In this document: positions 8,035 through 17,106 of the stretch, piece by piece
Layout of the letters: each line of letters starts with the position of its first letter
Position numbering within the stretch: the stretch's first letter is position 1
Assembly (NCBI GenBank): GCA_046331625.1
Contig: JAXLQL010000003.1
Span: forward strand, 62,001-126,000
Length of the DNA: 64,000 nt
Source of the DNA: JAXLQL01 sp046331625
Lineage (GTDB): Bacteria > Acidobacteriota > Terriglobia > Bryobacterales > Bryobacteraceae
Reading direction: 5' to 3'
Notes under the pieces: generated by a model
Told to the model about the DNA's origin: nothing
Databases searched by the model: none
What the model saw: only the letters and a program-made list of their open reading frames with translations
Made by a program: the position numbers and the translations under genes

Positions 8035-10917
8035 ATGAGTCTTGCTCGGGTTTTCGCGGCCGTTCTGCTGGCGCTGTCCGCAAGCGTGCCCTCTTTCCCT
8101 CAAGGACAAGCAATCGATGCGTTGCTCGAGGGCTATGTTCTATCTCGCGATCGCGTCTCCGTTCCAGGAGCTTCGGTTCGCGCCCGCAATGTCGCAACTG
8201 GCATCGAGCGGGAGACTCAGTGTGACGCGTCCGGCAGGTACGCGTTTCCGCTTATTCCACCAGGCCGCTATGAACTCACGGCTACGGCTGCCGGATTCGC
8301 GAAAGTAACGCGCGAGAACGTGGAGGCCAAGGCAGGCCAGACGGTTACTGTCGAGATCGCGTTGGTCCCGGAAACGGTGGCCACCACGATGACGGTGACC
8401 GAAGCGATCCCCGCCGTGGAGCCCGGCCGCACCGTCGTCAGCAATACCTATGAGGAGCGCGCCGTGCGCAGCCTGCCGACCGTGGGCCGCAGCATCCTCG
8501 ATTTCTTCGTGGTGCAGCCGGGCGTGAATGCACGGCCGATCTCCACCGGCGGATCCGGCACTGGAACACCCACCACCACGTACGGCGGCGTGGGCCTTCG
8601 CCAAATGAACGTCGACGGCGTCTCGAACCAACTGCAAGGAGGCGCGCGAAATCTGGTGATCAGTCAGGAGGCGATCGCGGAGTTCCAGACCGTCACCAAC
8701 TTCTCCGCGGAGTTCGGGCGTGTGGCCGGCGGCCTGCAAAACGCGTTTACCCGCTCCGGCACCAACGATCTTCACGGCTCCGGCTATCTCTTCACGCGCC
8801 AGAAGCAATTGAGCGCGCGGCCCTTTCTTCTGGCGCCCGGCGCTCCCACTCCGGAGTTCTCGCGCTACAACTACGGCGGGACCATCGCGGGCCCCATCAA
8901 GCGAGACCGCGCCTTCTTCTTCGGGAGCTACGAGCGCTGGCAGCAGGACCTTCCGGGTGTGCTCACCATCACACCGCAACAGGCGGACCAACTGAAGATC
9001 CCCCAAACCAGCATCGGCGCGATCACGCAAACCTTCCGCGCTCACACGGTGACCGCACGATCCGATGCGCAACTCTCCGCGAAGAACCGCTTCTCGGGGC
9101 GATTCAACTACTACCATGACCGCGAGTCTCCGCTCGGCAACGGGCAGCAATCGTTCGAGAATCTTTCGCGCTTCGACGAAGCTCCGTTCTCGTTCACGGC
9201 GCAGAACATCACGGTGCACAATGCCGCGCTGGTGAGCGAGATCCGCTTTCTATTCGCCCGCCGCCCCATCAGCAACGGAGTGGTGAATGAGTTCGCTCCC
9301 AACATCAACGTGAGTGGCATCGGCCAGTTCAACGGGAACTCGAACGGAACGCGCGTTACGCGCGAGCGCGGATTTCAGGTGATTTACAACCTGATGTGGA
9401 ACCGTGGCAAGCACAGCGTCAAACTCGGCACGGACATTCTGCCGGCCTGGTTCCGCGAGCGCACCACCAACGTGAACGGCAGCTTCCAGTTCACCGGTCT
9501 GCCCGCGGATTCGCAAGGCCGCCGCGGCGCAGTCTCGCCGCTCGACCAGTTTCTGGGAGCCGAGCGCGGAACCACCGATCCAGTGACGGGCTTGCCCTAT
9601 AGCTACTCGCGCTTCACGCGCTCCGTTGGCGAGGAATTCTTCGAGGCGCGAGTGTTCAATCAGGGCTACTACGCGCAGGACGATATCCGGCTCACACAAA
9701 AGCTCAAGCTCAGCGCAGGGCTCCGGTACGAGTTGTTCCTGCGGCCGAAGGGCAACCTGAATCCAGCGATCCCCGCCACCGGCGTCATCCCGCAGGACTA
9801 CAACAACGCCGCTCCTCGCGTTGCCCTCGCCTATGATCCGATCGGCGACGGCAAGACCGTCATTCGCGGCGGAGGCGGGCTCTACTACAACACCACCGTG
9901 GCTCAGACCTTCAACACCTTCCTGCGCGGCAACGGGATCGCGGTGATCAACATCAACGTCGCGCCCGCCGATCCAGGCGCCCCCGCGTTCACTCGCGGCC
10001 GCGTGCCTGTGATTCCAGGAGCTCGCGTGCTGTCTGACGTTCGCGTGGTGGCGCCGAAGTTCGACGACGTCAAGGTGTTCAACTACTTTGCAACCGCGGA
10101 GCGCGAACTCACGCATGACTGGGCGGTCTCGCTGACTTACCAGGGAACTCGGAGCCGGAATCTTCCTTACTCCATCAACACGAACCTCACAGCGGCGGGA
10201 GCGCTCGCCGATGGCCGGCCGCGATACTCCACCTCTCCGCGCCCGAACCCGGGTTACGGGAACATCTTCGAATCCCGCTCCGCCGGATTCCAGAATTACC
10301 ACGGCATAGTCGCGGTGCTCACCAAGCGATTCTCGAAAGGCTTCTACCTGCAGGCCAGCCACCACCTGTCGACTACCAAGGGTGTCGCGTTCGCCGATGA
10401 CTTCACGGGCTTCGGAATCTTCACTTCGGGCTCTGATCCGCTGGATGTCTCGCGCGATCGCGGCCCTGGCGATTTCGACATGCGCAACCGCTTCTCGCTG
10501 ACCGCGGTGTGGGACGTGAAGTTCTCGCGGCTGAACGACACGATGCAGAGGCTCGTCAATGGCTGGCAGCTCTCGTCGCGCACCATCGCCAGCCAAGGCT
10601 ACGCGTTCAATGCCACCACGGGTCGCGATGACAACGGCGACACCGTCATCAACGATCGCCCGGTAGGGATCCGCTACAACGACTTCAAGCTGCCCGGATA
10701 CGTCACGCTCGATCTGCGCCTGACGCGAAACATCCGGCTGCGCGAGCGCTACAACGTCGAGATAATCGGCGAGACCTTCAATACTTCGAACCGTCTCAAT
10801 CCCACCGCCGTCAATCGCGTCTGGGGCTTGAGCCCGAGCCCCAATGCATCGTTTCGAAGCGTCACCGCCGCCGAAAACCAACGCCAGTTCCAGTTGGCCG
10901 CTCGCTTCTCTTTCTAG
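8035..10917 (+). CDS. Oar-like TonB-dependent receptor 2
   Basis: This 960-residue protein begins with a signal peptide (VFAAVLLALSASVPSFPQG). A carboxypeptidase-regulatory-like domain follows at about 28-115 (VPGASVRARNVATG, IPPGRYELTATAAGFAKV). The plug-like segment contains LPTVGRSILDFFVVQPGV and AEFGRVAGG, then the family signature GPIKRDRAFFFGSYERW. The remainder is beta-barrel with many aromatic strand ends, closing in FQLAARFSF. There is no Shine-Dalgarno sequence in front of ATG 8035; the start sits 6 nt after the predicted -10 box. It is the second of three tandem paralogues, 74 bp after receptor 1. The ligand is unknown. Confidence 0.92.
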   Translation: MSLARVFAAVLLALSASVPSFPQGQAIDALLEGYVLSRDRVSVPGASVRARNVATGIERETQCDASGRYAFPLIPPGRYELTATAAGFAKVTRENVEAKAGQTVTVEIALVPETVATTMTVTEAIPAVEPGRTVVSNTYEERAVRSLPTVGRSILDFFVVQPGVNARPISTGGSGTGTPTTTYGGVGLRQMNVDGVSNQLQGGARNLVISQEAIAEFQTVTNFSAEFGRVAGGLQNAFTRSGTNDLHGSGYLFTRQKQLSARPFLLAPGAPTPEFSRYNYGGTIAGPIKRDRAFFFGSYERWQQDLPGVLTITPQQADQLKIPQTSIGAITQTFRAHTVTARSDAQLSAKNRFSGRFNYYHDRESPLGNGQQSFENLSRFDEAPFSFTAQNITVHNAALVSEIRFLFARRPISNGVVNEFAPNINVSGIGQFNGNSNGTRVTRERGFQVIYNLMWNRGKHSVKLGTDILPAWFRERTTNVNGSFQFTGLPADSQGRRGAVSPLDQFLGAERGTTDPVTGLPYSYSRFTRSVGEEFFEARVFNQGYYAQDDIRLTQKLKLSAGLRYELFLRPKGNLNPAIPATGVIPQDYNNAAPRVALAYDPIGDGKTVIRGGGGLYYNTTVAQTFNTFLRGNGIAVININVAPADPGAPAFTRGRVPVIPGARVLSDVRVVAPKFDDVKVFNYFATAERELTHDWAVSLTYQGTRSRNLPYSINTNLTAAGALADGRPRYSTSPRPNPGYGNIFESRSAGFQNYHGIVAVLTKRFSKGFYLQASHHLSTTKGVAFADDFTGFGIFTSGSDPLDVSRDRGPGDFDMRNRFSLTAVWDVKFSRLNDTMQRLVNGWQLSSRTIASQGYAFNATTGRDDNGDTVINDRPVGIRYNDFKLPGYVTLDLRLTRNIRLRERYNVEIIGETFNTSNRLNPTAVNRVWGLSPSPNASFRSVTAAENQRQFQLAARFSF

Positions 10918-10970
10918 CGACAGATTCGCAACCGGCTCAACATTCGAATTCAACATCCCATTGGTAGGGT
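10917..10970 (+). promoter_or_regulatory. Pho-box-like promoter of the Oar gene at 10978
   Basis: The cores are GCGAC (10917), GCAAC (10928), AACAT (10939) and TCAAC (10950), 11 bp apart. TAGGGT starts at 10965, 15 nt after the last core, and lies 7 nt before the ATG. The individual cores are degenerate; the phase is what supports the call. Confidence 0.4.
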
Positions 10971-10977
10971 ACTTCTC

Positions 10978-13900
10978 ATGAAGCAACTCTATCTTGCGAT
11001 CTTTATTCTTGTGGTGAACTCGTTCGCTCAAACCGGAGACGTCGAAGTAGCGGTGACTGACCAGACCGGCGCCGCCGTCCCACGAGCCTCGGTGGAGTTG
11101 TGGAGTCAGGATCGAGCCGCGCGAAAAACCGGCGTCACCGGGGACGACGGAGCTCTGCGGTTCGCCGCCGTGCCCACGGGCCAGTATCGAGTCCGGGTCA
11201 GCTTGGCGGGATTCAATTCTTCTGACCAGCCACTCGATCTGCGGGCCGGACAGTCCGCCCAGATTGCCGTGAAGCTCGTAGCCGGAAGCGTCTCCACCGC
11301 CGTCCAAGTCTCCGAGTCCGCCGTCGCTCTGCAAACCACGCAGCCCACGCTCAGCGCTACGCTCACCACCAAAGAGCTGACCACGATCCCTACCTCTTCT
11401 CGAAACTATACGCACCTGATTGTCGCCGAAGCGGGCGTGTCGGCTCCCTTGCCGGACCGCACCGGACGCGGCATGAACTTGGCCACTTCGCCGGGGAGCC
11501 AGGGCGACGACGCCACCCAGTCACTCAATCCTTCGGTCAATGGAGCGCGCCCCACCAACAACGCACTCATGATCAATGGCGTCGACGCCACCAACATGAT
11601 GAACGGCAACGGCAGCTTGGGCAACAACATCAACCTGCCTCTCGATGCGCTCGACGTGGTGGAGATGCAGACCGCGCTTTATTCCGCGCGCACCGGCCGC
11701 AACGGCGGCGCCAATCTCCAGATCGGCACCAAAATCGGAACCAACGGTTTCCACGGCAGCCTCTTCGGCTTTCTGCAGAACGAGAAGTTCAACGCCAACG
11801 AGTTCTTCCGCAATCGCGCCGCGCAAGGCCGGCCGAATTTCCGCCGCAGCGAAAACGGCGGAACCATCGGCGGACCCGTCATCATCCCCGGCGTCTACAA
11901 CGGCAAAGACCGCACGTTCTTCTTCGGATCGCTTGCCTACACGTACTTTCTCTCCGGCTACGCGAATCGCGCCACGGTCTACACCGGGATCCCCTCGGGC
12001 CTTGGCGATGTCCGCACGCGGGAAACGATGGCCGAAGTGGCCAATCGCTACATCCGCGAAGGCGTCGCCGATGACCCCACCTTCGCCCAAAACATTCTCA
12101 CCCGAATCCGTACCTTCCCCGCCGAGCAGATTCCGTTCCTCGAGCGCAAGTTCTTCGCGAGTACCACTCCGGGATCGGTTGCCTTCCGGACACTCACCGC
12201 GAAGGACATCCACCCGGTGGCCATCAACATCCTCAATCAGAAACGGAACGGCAGCTTCCTGCTTCCCAGCGTGCGCCCGGGGTCGCGCGTGTTACCGGGC
12301 AAGGGAATCTTCGGCCGCGAGCTCGAACTGGTGAACTCGTTCCCCACGCAGTTCGAATCCTGGTCTGGCGTCGCGTCGGTGGAGCATAGCTTCCACACGA
12401 GCAACCGCCTTCGGCTCTCCTACGTGAAGAGCAAACAATTCGTGGAAGAAGCGTTTCCCTGGGCGAACTCGTCGCCGTCGCCCACGCGCGGCCTCACTCC
12501 GGGCTATGTCGCTTCGCTCTCCGACATCCACACCTTTGGGCCGGGCTGGGTGAACGAACTACGCGGCGGCTTCTTCGATCTGCAGAACACCCGCATCTCC
12601 AAGTATCGCGACATCACCAACTCGAGCCTCGGTATCTTCAATCCGCTCGAGGGCGCCGTGCGCGGGCTCGCATCGCTCATGCCCACTGTCGACATCGACA
12701 CACAGCGCTCCACATCCGGGATCGGCAACGCCTGGGACTTCTTCGACTGGCAGCGGCAGATGTCCGTCTCGAACACCGTGATCCACGCCACGGGATCGAA
12801 CACGCTGAGCTTCGGCGGCGAGTTCCGGCGGCCCACTGTCGGCGGCGAGTATATGGCGCGCACCAACGGCGATCTCGACTACGACAATTGGCTCTTCTTT
12901 CTTACCGGACACGGAGCGCCCGGCGGCGGCTCCGATCTGGATCAGGGCGACACGCGCCGCATGTTCATCTTCAAGGATCTTTCCTTCTTCGCCCAAGACG
13001 ACTGGAAAGTGAAGCCCGGCCTGACCCTCAACTTCGGCGCCCGATGGGATTGGTACGGGACGCCGCGCGACACGCAAGGCCGCATCGGGAACTACTACAC
13101 GCCAGCCATGGCGGCGGCCATGGGCGCCAAGCCCGGATTTCAGGTCCCCGGCAATAGCGCCTTCTTTCAACCGGGCTTCGATCCGTTGAAGCTCGGGTTC
13201 GTTGTTTCGCCCGGCACGCCCTGGAATCTGAGTCAGATCAACGAGGCTGTGACGGACTCCACGCTGCGCGAAGACTATGACAACATCGCGCCGCGGATCG
13301 GGTTCGCCTGGCAACCCCGCCCCTCGTCGAAGTTCGTCTTTCGCGGAGGCTACGGCATATTCTACGAGCGCATCGGCGGCGCAATGAAGTCCGACCTGCA
13401 ACTCTCGGCGCCCTTCTTCTTCTACGCCAACGTCTACGGCCCCGAGGATATGGCCAACCCGTATCCGAGGCTGAACATGAATCCGTTCCAGATTCCGTTT
13501 GCCGTCACCATCGGCCGCAACGCCAATGGAGCGCCTTCCTGGCGCAAGCCCGATGGTTCGCCATTCCCCAACGCCGAGCAATTCAATCCGAAGAACGAGA
13601 CGTTCATCGACCCGTTGATCAAGTCGCCCTACACTCAGCAGTGGAGCTTCGACGTTCAGTACAAGCTCTCCCCGGCGGCGATCGCCGAGGTCCGCTACGT
13701 GGGAACGCGAGGTATCGGATTACTCGGCCGCGTGAACCTCACCCAGCCACAAGACCCGCGCGTCACGCCAGTGAACGGGTTCACCGATATCCGTGACCGC
13801 GCAGGCGCGCTCATCAGCCCCGGCTTCTTCGTCAAGCCGGAGTTCCTCGGGCTCAATCATGCAGGCGGGTTCCGTCTGCTCTCGAACTGGGGCCAGTCGA

Positions 13901-14625
13901 CCTATCATGGCTTGCAAACCAGCCTGAAGGGCCGCGTCAATCGCTACCTGACCGTCAACGCCGGCTACGCGTGGTCAAAGGCGATCGACAACGTATCGAG
14001 CGACCGCGACATCGCCGAGCAAGACGCGTTCAACCTGGCGAACAATCGCGGACCGGCGAACTTCGACCGCCGCCACCGGCTCACGGCCTACTGGATCGCG
14101 ACGATGCCCACGCCATGGCGCAACTTCAAGCTTTCGCGCGTTCTCTTGGGTGGATGGCAAGCCAACGGATTCCTCACGCTGCAATCCGGAGCTCCCTTCA
14201 CCATTACCGGAGCTTCCACGGCCAACGTTCTCTGGGCTCAGCCAACGCGAGTCCGCGCCAGTTGGGCTCCGGGCCGCACGCTCGATAACGTCTACACCCC
14301 CGGCCGCGTGCAAGACCGCCTCGATACCTACTTCGATCCCCGCGCCTTCGTCAACTCGCCCGAAGCCTGGGGCAATTCCGGCCGCAATATCCTGCGCGGA
14401 CCCGCCCAGCGCCAAGTGGACCTGAGCCTCGCCCGCGAACAGCGCATCAACGAGCGCTGGCGCCTCGAGTTCCGTTGGGAGATGTACAACCTCTTCAACC
14501 AGACGACGTTCGCCAACCCTGCCACCACCGCGGTTCCGGCCTCCGGGCTGGGTACCCTGGGGCAGATCACCTCCACCGTGGGCGGTCCGCGTACGATGCA
14601 GACCGGCCTCCGCATCCGCTTTTGA
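10978..14625 (+). CDS. Oar-like TonB-dependent receptor 3
   Basis: At 1215 residues this is the longest receptor in the window. A short signal peptide (LAIFILVVNSFAQ) precedes the regulatory-like domain at about 20-100 (VAVTDQTGAAVPRASVEL, VPTGQYRVRVSLAGF). The plug-like region shows IPTSSRNYTHLIVAEAGV and repeated small-residue stretches around NGARPTNNALMINGVDATN. The GGPVIIPG...KDRTFFFGSLAY block replaces the usual GGPI signature and includes a short insertion. The barrel ends in MQTGLRIRF. It is the third tandem paralogue, 60 bp after receptor 2, and is followed by a convergent DinB-like gene. The ligand is unknown. Confidence 0.92.
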   Translation: MKQLYLAIFILVVNSFAQTGDVEVAVTDQTGAAVPRASVELWSQDRAARKTGVTGDDGALRFAAVPTGQYRVRVSLAGFNSSDQPLDLRAGQSAQIAVKLVAGSVSTAVQVSESAVALQTTQPTLSATLTTKELTTIPTSSRNYTHLIVAEAGVSAPLPDRTGRGMNLATSPGSQGDDATQSLNPSVNGARPTNNALMINGVDATNMMNGNGSLGNNINLPLDALDVVEMQTALYSARTGRNGGANLQIGTKIGTNGFHGSLFGFLQNEKFNANEFFRNRAAQGRPNFRRSENGGTIGGPVIIPGVYNGKDRTFFFGSLAYTYFLSGYANRATVYTGIPSGLGDVRTRETMAEVANRYIREGVADDPTFAQNILTRIRTFPAEQIPFLERKFFASTTPGSVAFRTLTAKDIHPVAINILNQKRNGSFLLPSVRPGSRVLPGKGIFGRELELVNSFPTQFESWSGVASVEHSFHTSNRLRLSYVKSKQFVEEAFPWANSSPSPTRGLTPGYVASLSDIHTFGPGWVNELRGGFFDLQNTRISKYRDITNSSLGIFNPLEGAVRGLASLMPTVDIDTQRSTSGIGNAWDFFDWQRQMSVSNTVIHATGSNTLSFGGEFRRPTVGGEYMARTNGDLDYDNWLFFLTGHGAPGGGSDLDQGDTRRMFIFKDLSFFAQDDWKVKPGLTLNFGARWDWYGTPRDTQGRIGNYYTPAMAAAMGAKPGFQVPGNSAFFQPGFDPLKLGFVVSPGTPWNLSQINEAVTDSTLREDYDNIAPRIGFAWQPRPSSKFVFRGGYGIFYERIGGAMKSDLQLSAPFFFYANVYGPEDMANPYPRLNMNPFQIPFAVTIGRNANGAPSWRKPDGSPFPNAEQFNPKNETFIDPLIKSPYTQQWSFDVQYKLSPAAIAEVRYVGTRGIGLLGRVNLTQPQDPRVTPVNGFTDIRDRAGALISPGFFVKPEFLGLNHAGGFRLLSNWGQSTYHGLQTSLKGRVNRYLTVNAGYAWSKAIDNVSSDRDIAEQDAFNLANNRGPANFDRRHRLTAYWIATMPTPWRNFKLSRVLLGGWQANGFLTLQSGAPFTITGASTANVLWAQPTRVRASWAPGRTLDNVYTPGRVQDRLDTYFDPRAFVNSPEAWGNSGRNILRGPAQRQVDLSLAREQRINERWRLEFRWEMYNLFNQTTFANPATTAVPASGLGTLGQITSTVGGPRTMQTGLRIRF

Positions 14626-14657
14626 CCACCCAGGGAGACTGGGACCCGGCTGATCAT

Positions 14658-15143
14658 CTAAGCGAACGGGTTCTCGTCAGCGGAAGCGCCGTAGACTGAC
14701 GGTACCGGCACGTCGAGTAGGCGCAGGTAAACGGTCAACTGTCCTCTATGGTGATACCAGTGGTTGAGCATCAGCATCCGGCGGGCGGCGCCCTTGGGAA
14801 TCGTCAGCGCCGGCTGGCCGCCTTTGCGGATCGACCAGGGTTCGTGATCGTCTCCCGTTGACGAGAGCAGCGCGCGGGTAGTAGCGAGCGTGCGCTCCCA
14901 GGCCTGGCCGATCTCGGAAACCGATCGGGCCTCGGGGTGGACGAGCAAGGAGGCAGCCTCCACGCCGTCTCCGCCCAGTAGTTCCGCGACGCTGGCCGGA
15001 ATCGTGGCCACATGCAGAGCCAATTCGCCGAGCGACATCGACTTCTGATGCGGCCTCCACGGGAGGCGCTCTTCGGGTACGCGCTGGAGCAAGCGGCCCG
15101 TCGCCGCGGCTTCCTGTTCGAATTCCATCGAGTAGGGGTTCAT
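14658..15143 (-). CDS. DinB-like four-helix-bundle protein
   Basis: This 161-residue protein belongs to the DinB/YfiT-like superfamily of metal-binding four-helix bundles. The histidine pattern is visible: H near residue 49 (LGELALHVATIP) and the C-terminal HWYHHRGQL motif at about residues 128-136, which usually supplies the remaining metal ligands. Members include thiol-S-transferases and damage-inducible proteins, but the reaction cannot be told from sequence. It is divergently transcribed from the LysR regulator at 15214, and the 70-bp gap holds an inverted repeat, so this gene is a plausible target of that regulator. It converges with receptor 3. Confidence 0.85.
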   Translation of the reverse strand: MNPYSMEFEQEAAATGRLLQRVPEERLPWRPHQKSMSLGELALHVATIPASVAELLGGDGVEAASLLVHPEARSVSEIGQAWERTLATTRALLSSTGDDHEPWSIRKGGQPALTIPKGAARRMLMLNHWYHHRGQLTVYLRLLDVPVPSVYGASADENPFA

Positions 15144-15181
15144 GGATCCATTCTCCGGAATCCACTGCCGATTGTGAAATA

Positions 15182-15204
15182 CTATTTATGAATCGTATTA
15201 ATAG
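15182..15204. promoter_or_regulatory. Inverted repeat in the LysR/DinB divergent promoter region (candidate LysR operator)
   Basis: The arms CTATTtAT and ATtAATAG are separated by seven bases, and the interrupted palindrome is A+T-rich against a G+C-rich background. It ends 9 bp before the LysR ATG and lies 39 bp upstream of the DinB-like start. Divergent LysR genes commonly bind such dyads to repress themselves and control the neighbour. The binding itself is inference. Confidence 0.5.
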
Positions 15205-15213
15205 CTCCAGACT

Positions 15214-16125
15214 ATGACACTGACCCAGATCCGCTTTGCCAGGGCCGTCGCCCGCGAGAAGTCCTTCAGCGCCGCCGCCACTGCGTGCAACGTCAGCCAA
15301 CCGAGCCTGTCGAACGCCATCGCCAACCTCGAATCGGAACTGGGTGGGCCGTTGTTTGCCCGAACGACGCGCCGCGTGAATCTCACTCCCCTGGGGGAGA
15401 AGCTGGCGCCTCTGCTCGAAGATGTGGAGGAAAGCGTCAGAAACCTCGAAGAAGCCGCCAAGGCAGCGCGGAATGCTTCGGTGAAACTGATCCGGATGGG
15501 GCTATCGCCGCTGGTCAGTACTCCGCTGCTGGCGTTGGCGTTGCGTCCGTTCGAAGCGAGGAATCCATCGGTAAAGGTGGTTCTGAAGCAGTGCTTCCTC
15601 GAGGATTTGCGAGACCGCATCGGCGGCCACGCGCTCGACGCGGCAATCGTGCCCTCGGGATTCTTCGGGCGCGACTGGGAACGCTGTCCGTTTTACTCCG
15701 ACACCCTTCAATACCTGGCCAGCGAGAACTCGCCCCAGACCGGCGTTGCCGCGGGCTCGGTTACGCCGCGTCAGATCGCCGGGGACACGTTCGTGCTCAC
15801 CGGTGACGGCTGCGGATTGACTCCATTCGTACGAGCCCTCTTCCAAAAGCAGCGCATTCGGATTCGGGAGTATCCGGGGCAGGCGTTGAACCACCAGGTG
15901 ATCGAGGAGTGGGTCGCGCTCGGGCTCGGCTCCGGGCTCCTCCCCTTGCGCAAGCTCACCAGCCAGAAACCGCGGGCGCGTCCGGTGGTCACCCCAAATG
16001 GAATGCCGGTGGAAGTGAGCTACGAACTGGCTTGGCGCAAGCGGAGCGACTGCGGGCCGCACGTGACGGCCCTCATCCGCCATTTCCGCGATGTCGTGCC
16101 AAAACTGATCGCAGGAGCTGTCTGA
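15214..16125 (+). CDS. LysR-family transcriptional regulator
   Basis: This 303-residue LysR regulator has the N-terminal winged helix-turn-helix at about residues 4-62. The recognition region reads SFSAAATACNVSQPSLSNAI, followed by LESELGGPLFARTTRR. A linker helix and a substrate-binding domain follow (about 90-295), with SPLVSTPLLALALRPF resembling the start of a type-2 periplasmic binding fold. Overall it resembles OxyR/HypT-type regulators in length, but the inducer is not predictable. It is divergent from the DinB-like gene, with an inverted repeat between them. It ends upstream of a palindrome and an A+T-rich hairpin before the PHP operon. Confidence 0.93.
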   Translation: MTLTQIRFARAVAREKSFSAAATACNVSQPSLSNAIANLESELGGPLFARTTRRVNLTPLGEKLAPLLEDVEESVRNLEEAAKAARNASVKLIRMGLSPLVSTPLLALALRPFEARNPSVKVVLKQCFLEDLRDRIGGHALDAAIVPSGFFGRDWERCPFYSDTLQYLASENSPQTGVAAGSVTPRQIAGDTFVLTGDGCGLTPFVRALFQKQRIRIREYPGQALNHQVIEEWVALGLGSGLLPLRKLTSQKPRARPVVTPNGMPVEVSYELAWRKRSDCGPHVTALIRHFRDVVPKLIAGAV

Positions 16126-16138
16126 CTCCCCCCCCGAA

Positions 16139-16150
16139 GGCGTTAACGCC
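16139..16150. other. 12-bp perfect palindrome
   Basis: GGCGTTAACGCC reads the same on both strands. It lies 14 bp after the LysR stop, between a C-run and the hairpin at 16160-16185. Its function is unknown; it could be an operator or part of a transcription end. Confidence 0.4.
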
Positions 16151-16159
16151 ACCCCCAAA

Positions 16160-16185
16160 AAAACATTTGAGGTCACAAATGTTTT
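16160..16185 (+). terminator. Perfect A+T-rich hairpin, possible terminator of the LysR gene
   Basis: The 10-bp arms AAAACATTTG and CAAATGTTTT pair perfectly around a six-base loop. The left side is preceded by an A-run and the right arm ends in four Ts, which would suit a weak bidirectional terminator. The stem is poor in G+C, so a protein-binding site is equally possible. The first Pho-box core of the next promoter falls in the loop and right arm. Confidence 0.35.
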
Positions 16186-16225
16186 GCGTCGATTTCACGC
16201 TGGCGTAACCGTTGCGGGTTCTGAT
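16172..16225 (+). promoter_or_regulatory. Pho-box-like promoter of the PHP-PHP-glycosyltransferase operon
   Basis: Cores at 11-bp spacing are GTCAC (16172), TTTGC (16183), TTCAC (16194) and GTAAC (16205). The hexamer TCTGAT starts at 16220, 15 nt after the last core begins. Transcription would then start close to 16232, at the ATG at 16233, giving a leaderless message. Confidence 0.55.
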
Positions 16226-16232
16226 GGAGTCC

Positions 16233-17096
16233 ATGCGCTGCGATCTGCATGTTCACACCATCCACTCGGGCATGTGTACGGTCCCCGTTGCGCGCCGCTT
16301 CTGCCGCGAGAGCTTCAACGATCCCGTGGAAGTCTACCTGAGCCTGAAACGAGCCGGCATGAATCTGGTGACCGTGACCGACCACGATAGCGTCGATGCC
16401 GCCGGGGAACTGAGCCGCTTCCCGGACTTCTTCCCCAGCGAGGAAGTGTCGATCACCATGCCCTCCGGAACCCTGGCTCACATGGCCGTGTACGGGGTCT
16501 CTGCCTCACAGCACCGGGAACTCGCGGAACGCCGCGACGATCTTCCCCGGCTGCTCGCCTACCTCAACGAACAGCAGTTGCTTTTCGGGATCAACCACAT
16601 GTTTTCGGTGCTGACCGGGAAGCGGTGCCGCGCCGATTTCGATTGGTTCGAGCGGCACTTCCCCGTTTGGGAGAGCCGGAACGGAGCCATGCAAGAATGC
16701 GTCAACCACTTCGCTTCGGAACTGGCGGCTGCTACTGGGAAGCCGGTTACGGCCGGCAGCGATTCGCACACGATGCGCACGCTCGGCCATACCTACACCG
16801 AGGTTCCGGGAGCCCGTACGGCGGAAGAATTCCTCGATGGGTTGCGCTCGGGAAAAGGCCGCGCCGGCGGACGCAGCGGTGACCATGCCCGCGTCACCCT
16901 GGACGTTCTGACGATCGCGAGCCTGATGTTCCGCGAGCGTCCGTGGACGCTCGCTCTGCTTCCGCTCACACTCGGAGTCCCCGTGACGATCTTCATCAAC
17001 TCGATTCGCGAGCGCCAGTTCGCGGCTAGTTGGGCCGCACGCCTCGGATCCAGCCGCCAGTCGGCGCTCACCGCTCCAGCCGTCGAGATCGCCTGA
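16233..17096 (+). CDS. PHP-domain metal-dependent phosphoesterase 1
   Basis: This 287-residue protein has the four PHP motifs: DLHVHT near the N-terminus, VTVTDHDS at about 50, INHMF at about 110 and GSDSHT at about 180. These supply the metal ligands of the polymerase-and-histidinol-phosphatase fold. It is therefore probably a phosphatase or phosphodiesterase. Other starts lie upstream (TTG 16212, ATG 16224), but ATG 16233 puts MRCDLHVHT at the N-terminus and fits the promoter. It is followed 10 bp later by a second PHP gene and then a glycosyltransferase with a 4-bp overlap, so the three are an operon. I infer a role in glycolipid or polar-lipid metabolism. The C-terminus carries a hydrophobic stretch (LALLPLTLGVPVTIFI). 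Confidence 0.85.
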   Translation: MRCDLHVHTIHSGMCTVPVARRFCRESFNDPVEVYLSLKRAGMNLVTVTDHDSVDAAGELSRFPDFFPSEEVSITMPSGTLAHMAVYGVSASQHRELAERRDDLPRLLAYLNEQQLLFGINHMFSVLTGKRCRADFDWFERHFPVWESRNGAMQECVNHFASELAAATGKPVTAGSDSHTMRTLGHTYTEVPGARTAEEFLDGLRSGKGRAGGRSGDHARVTLDVLTIASLMFRERPWTLALLPLTLGVPVTIFINSIRERQFAASWAARLGSSRQSALTAPAVEIA

Positions 17097-17106
17097 GCGT
17101 CCCACT

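Noticed and set aside
9250..11415. 721-residue antisense frame spanning two Oar genes
   Set aside because: It crosses the junction of two well-supported sense genes and has no start signals or recognisable domain.
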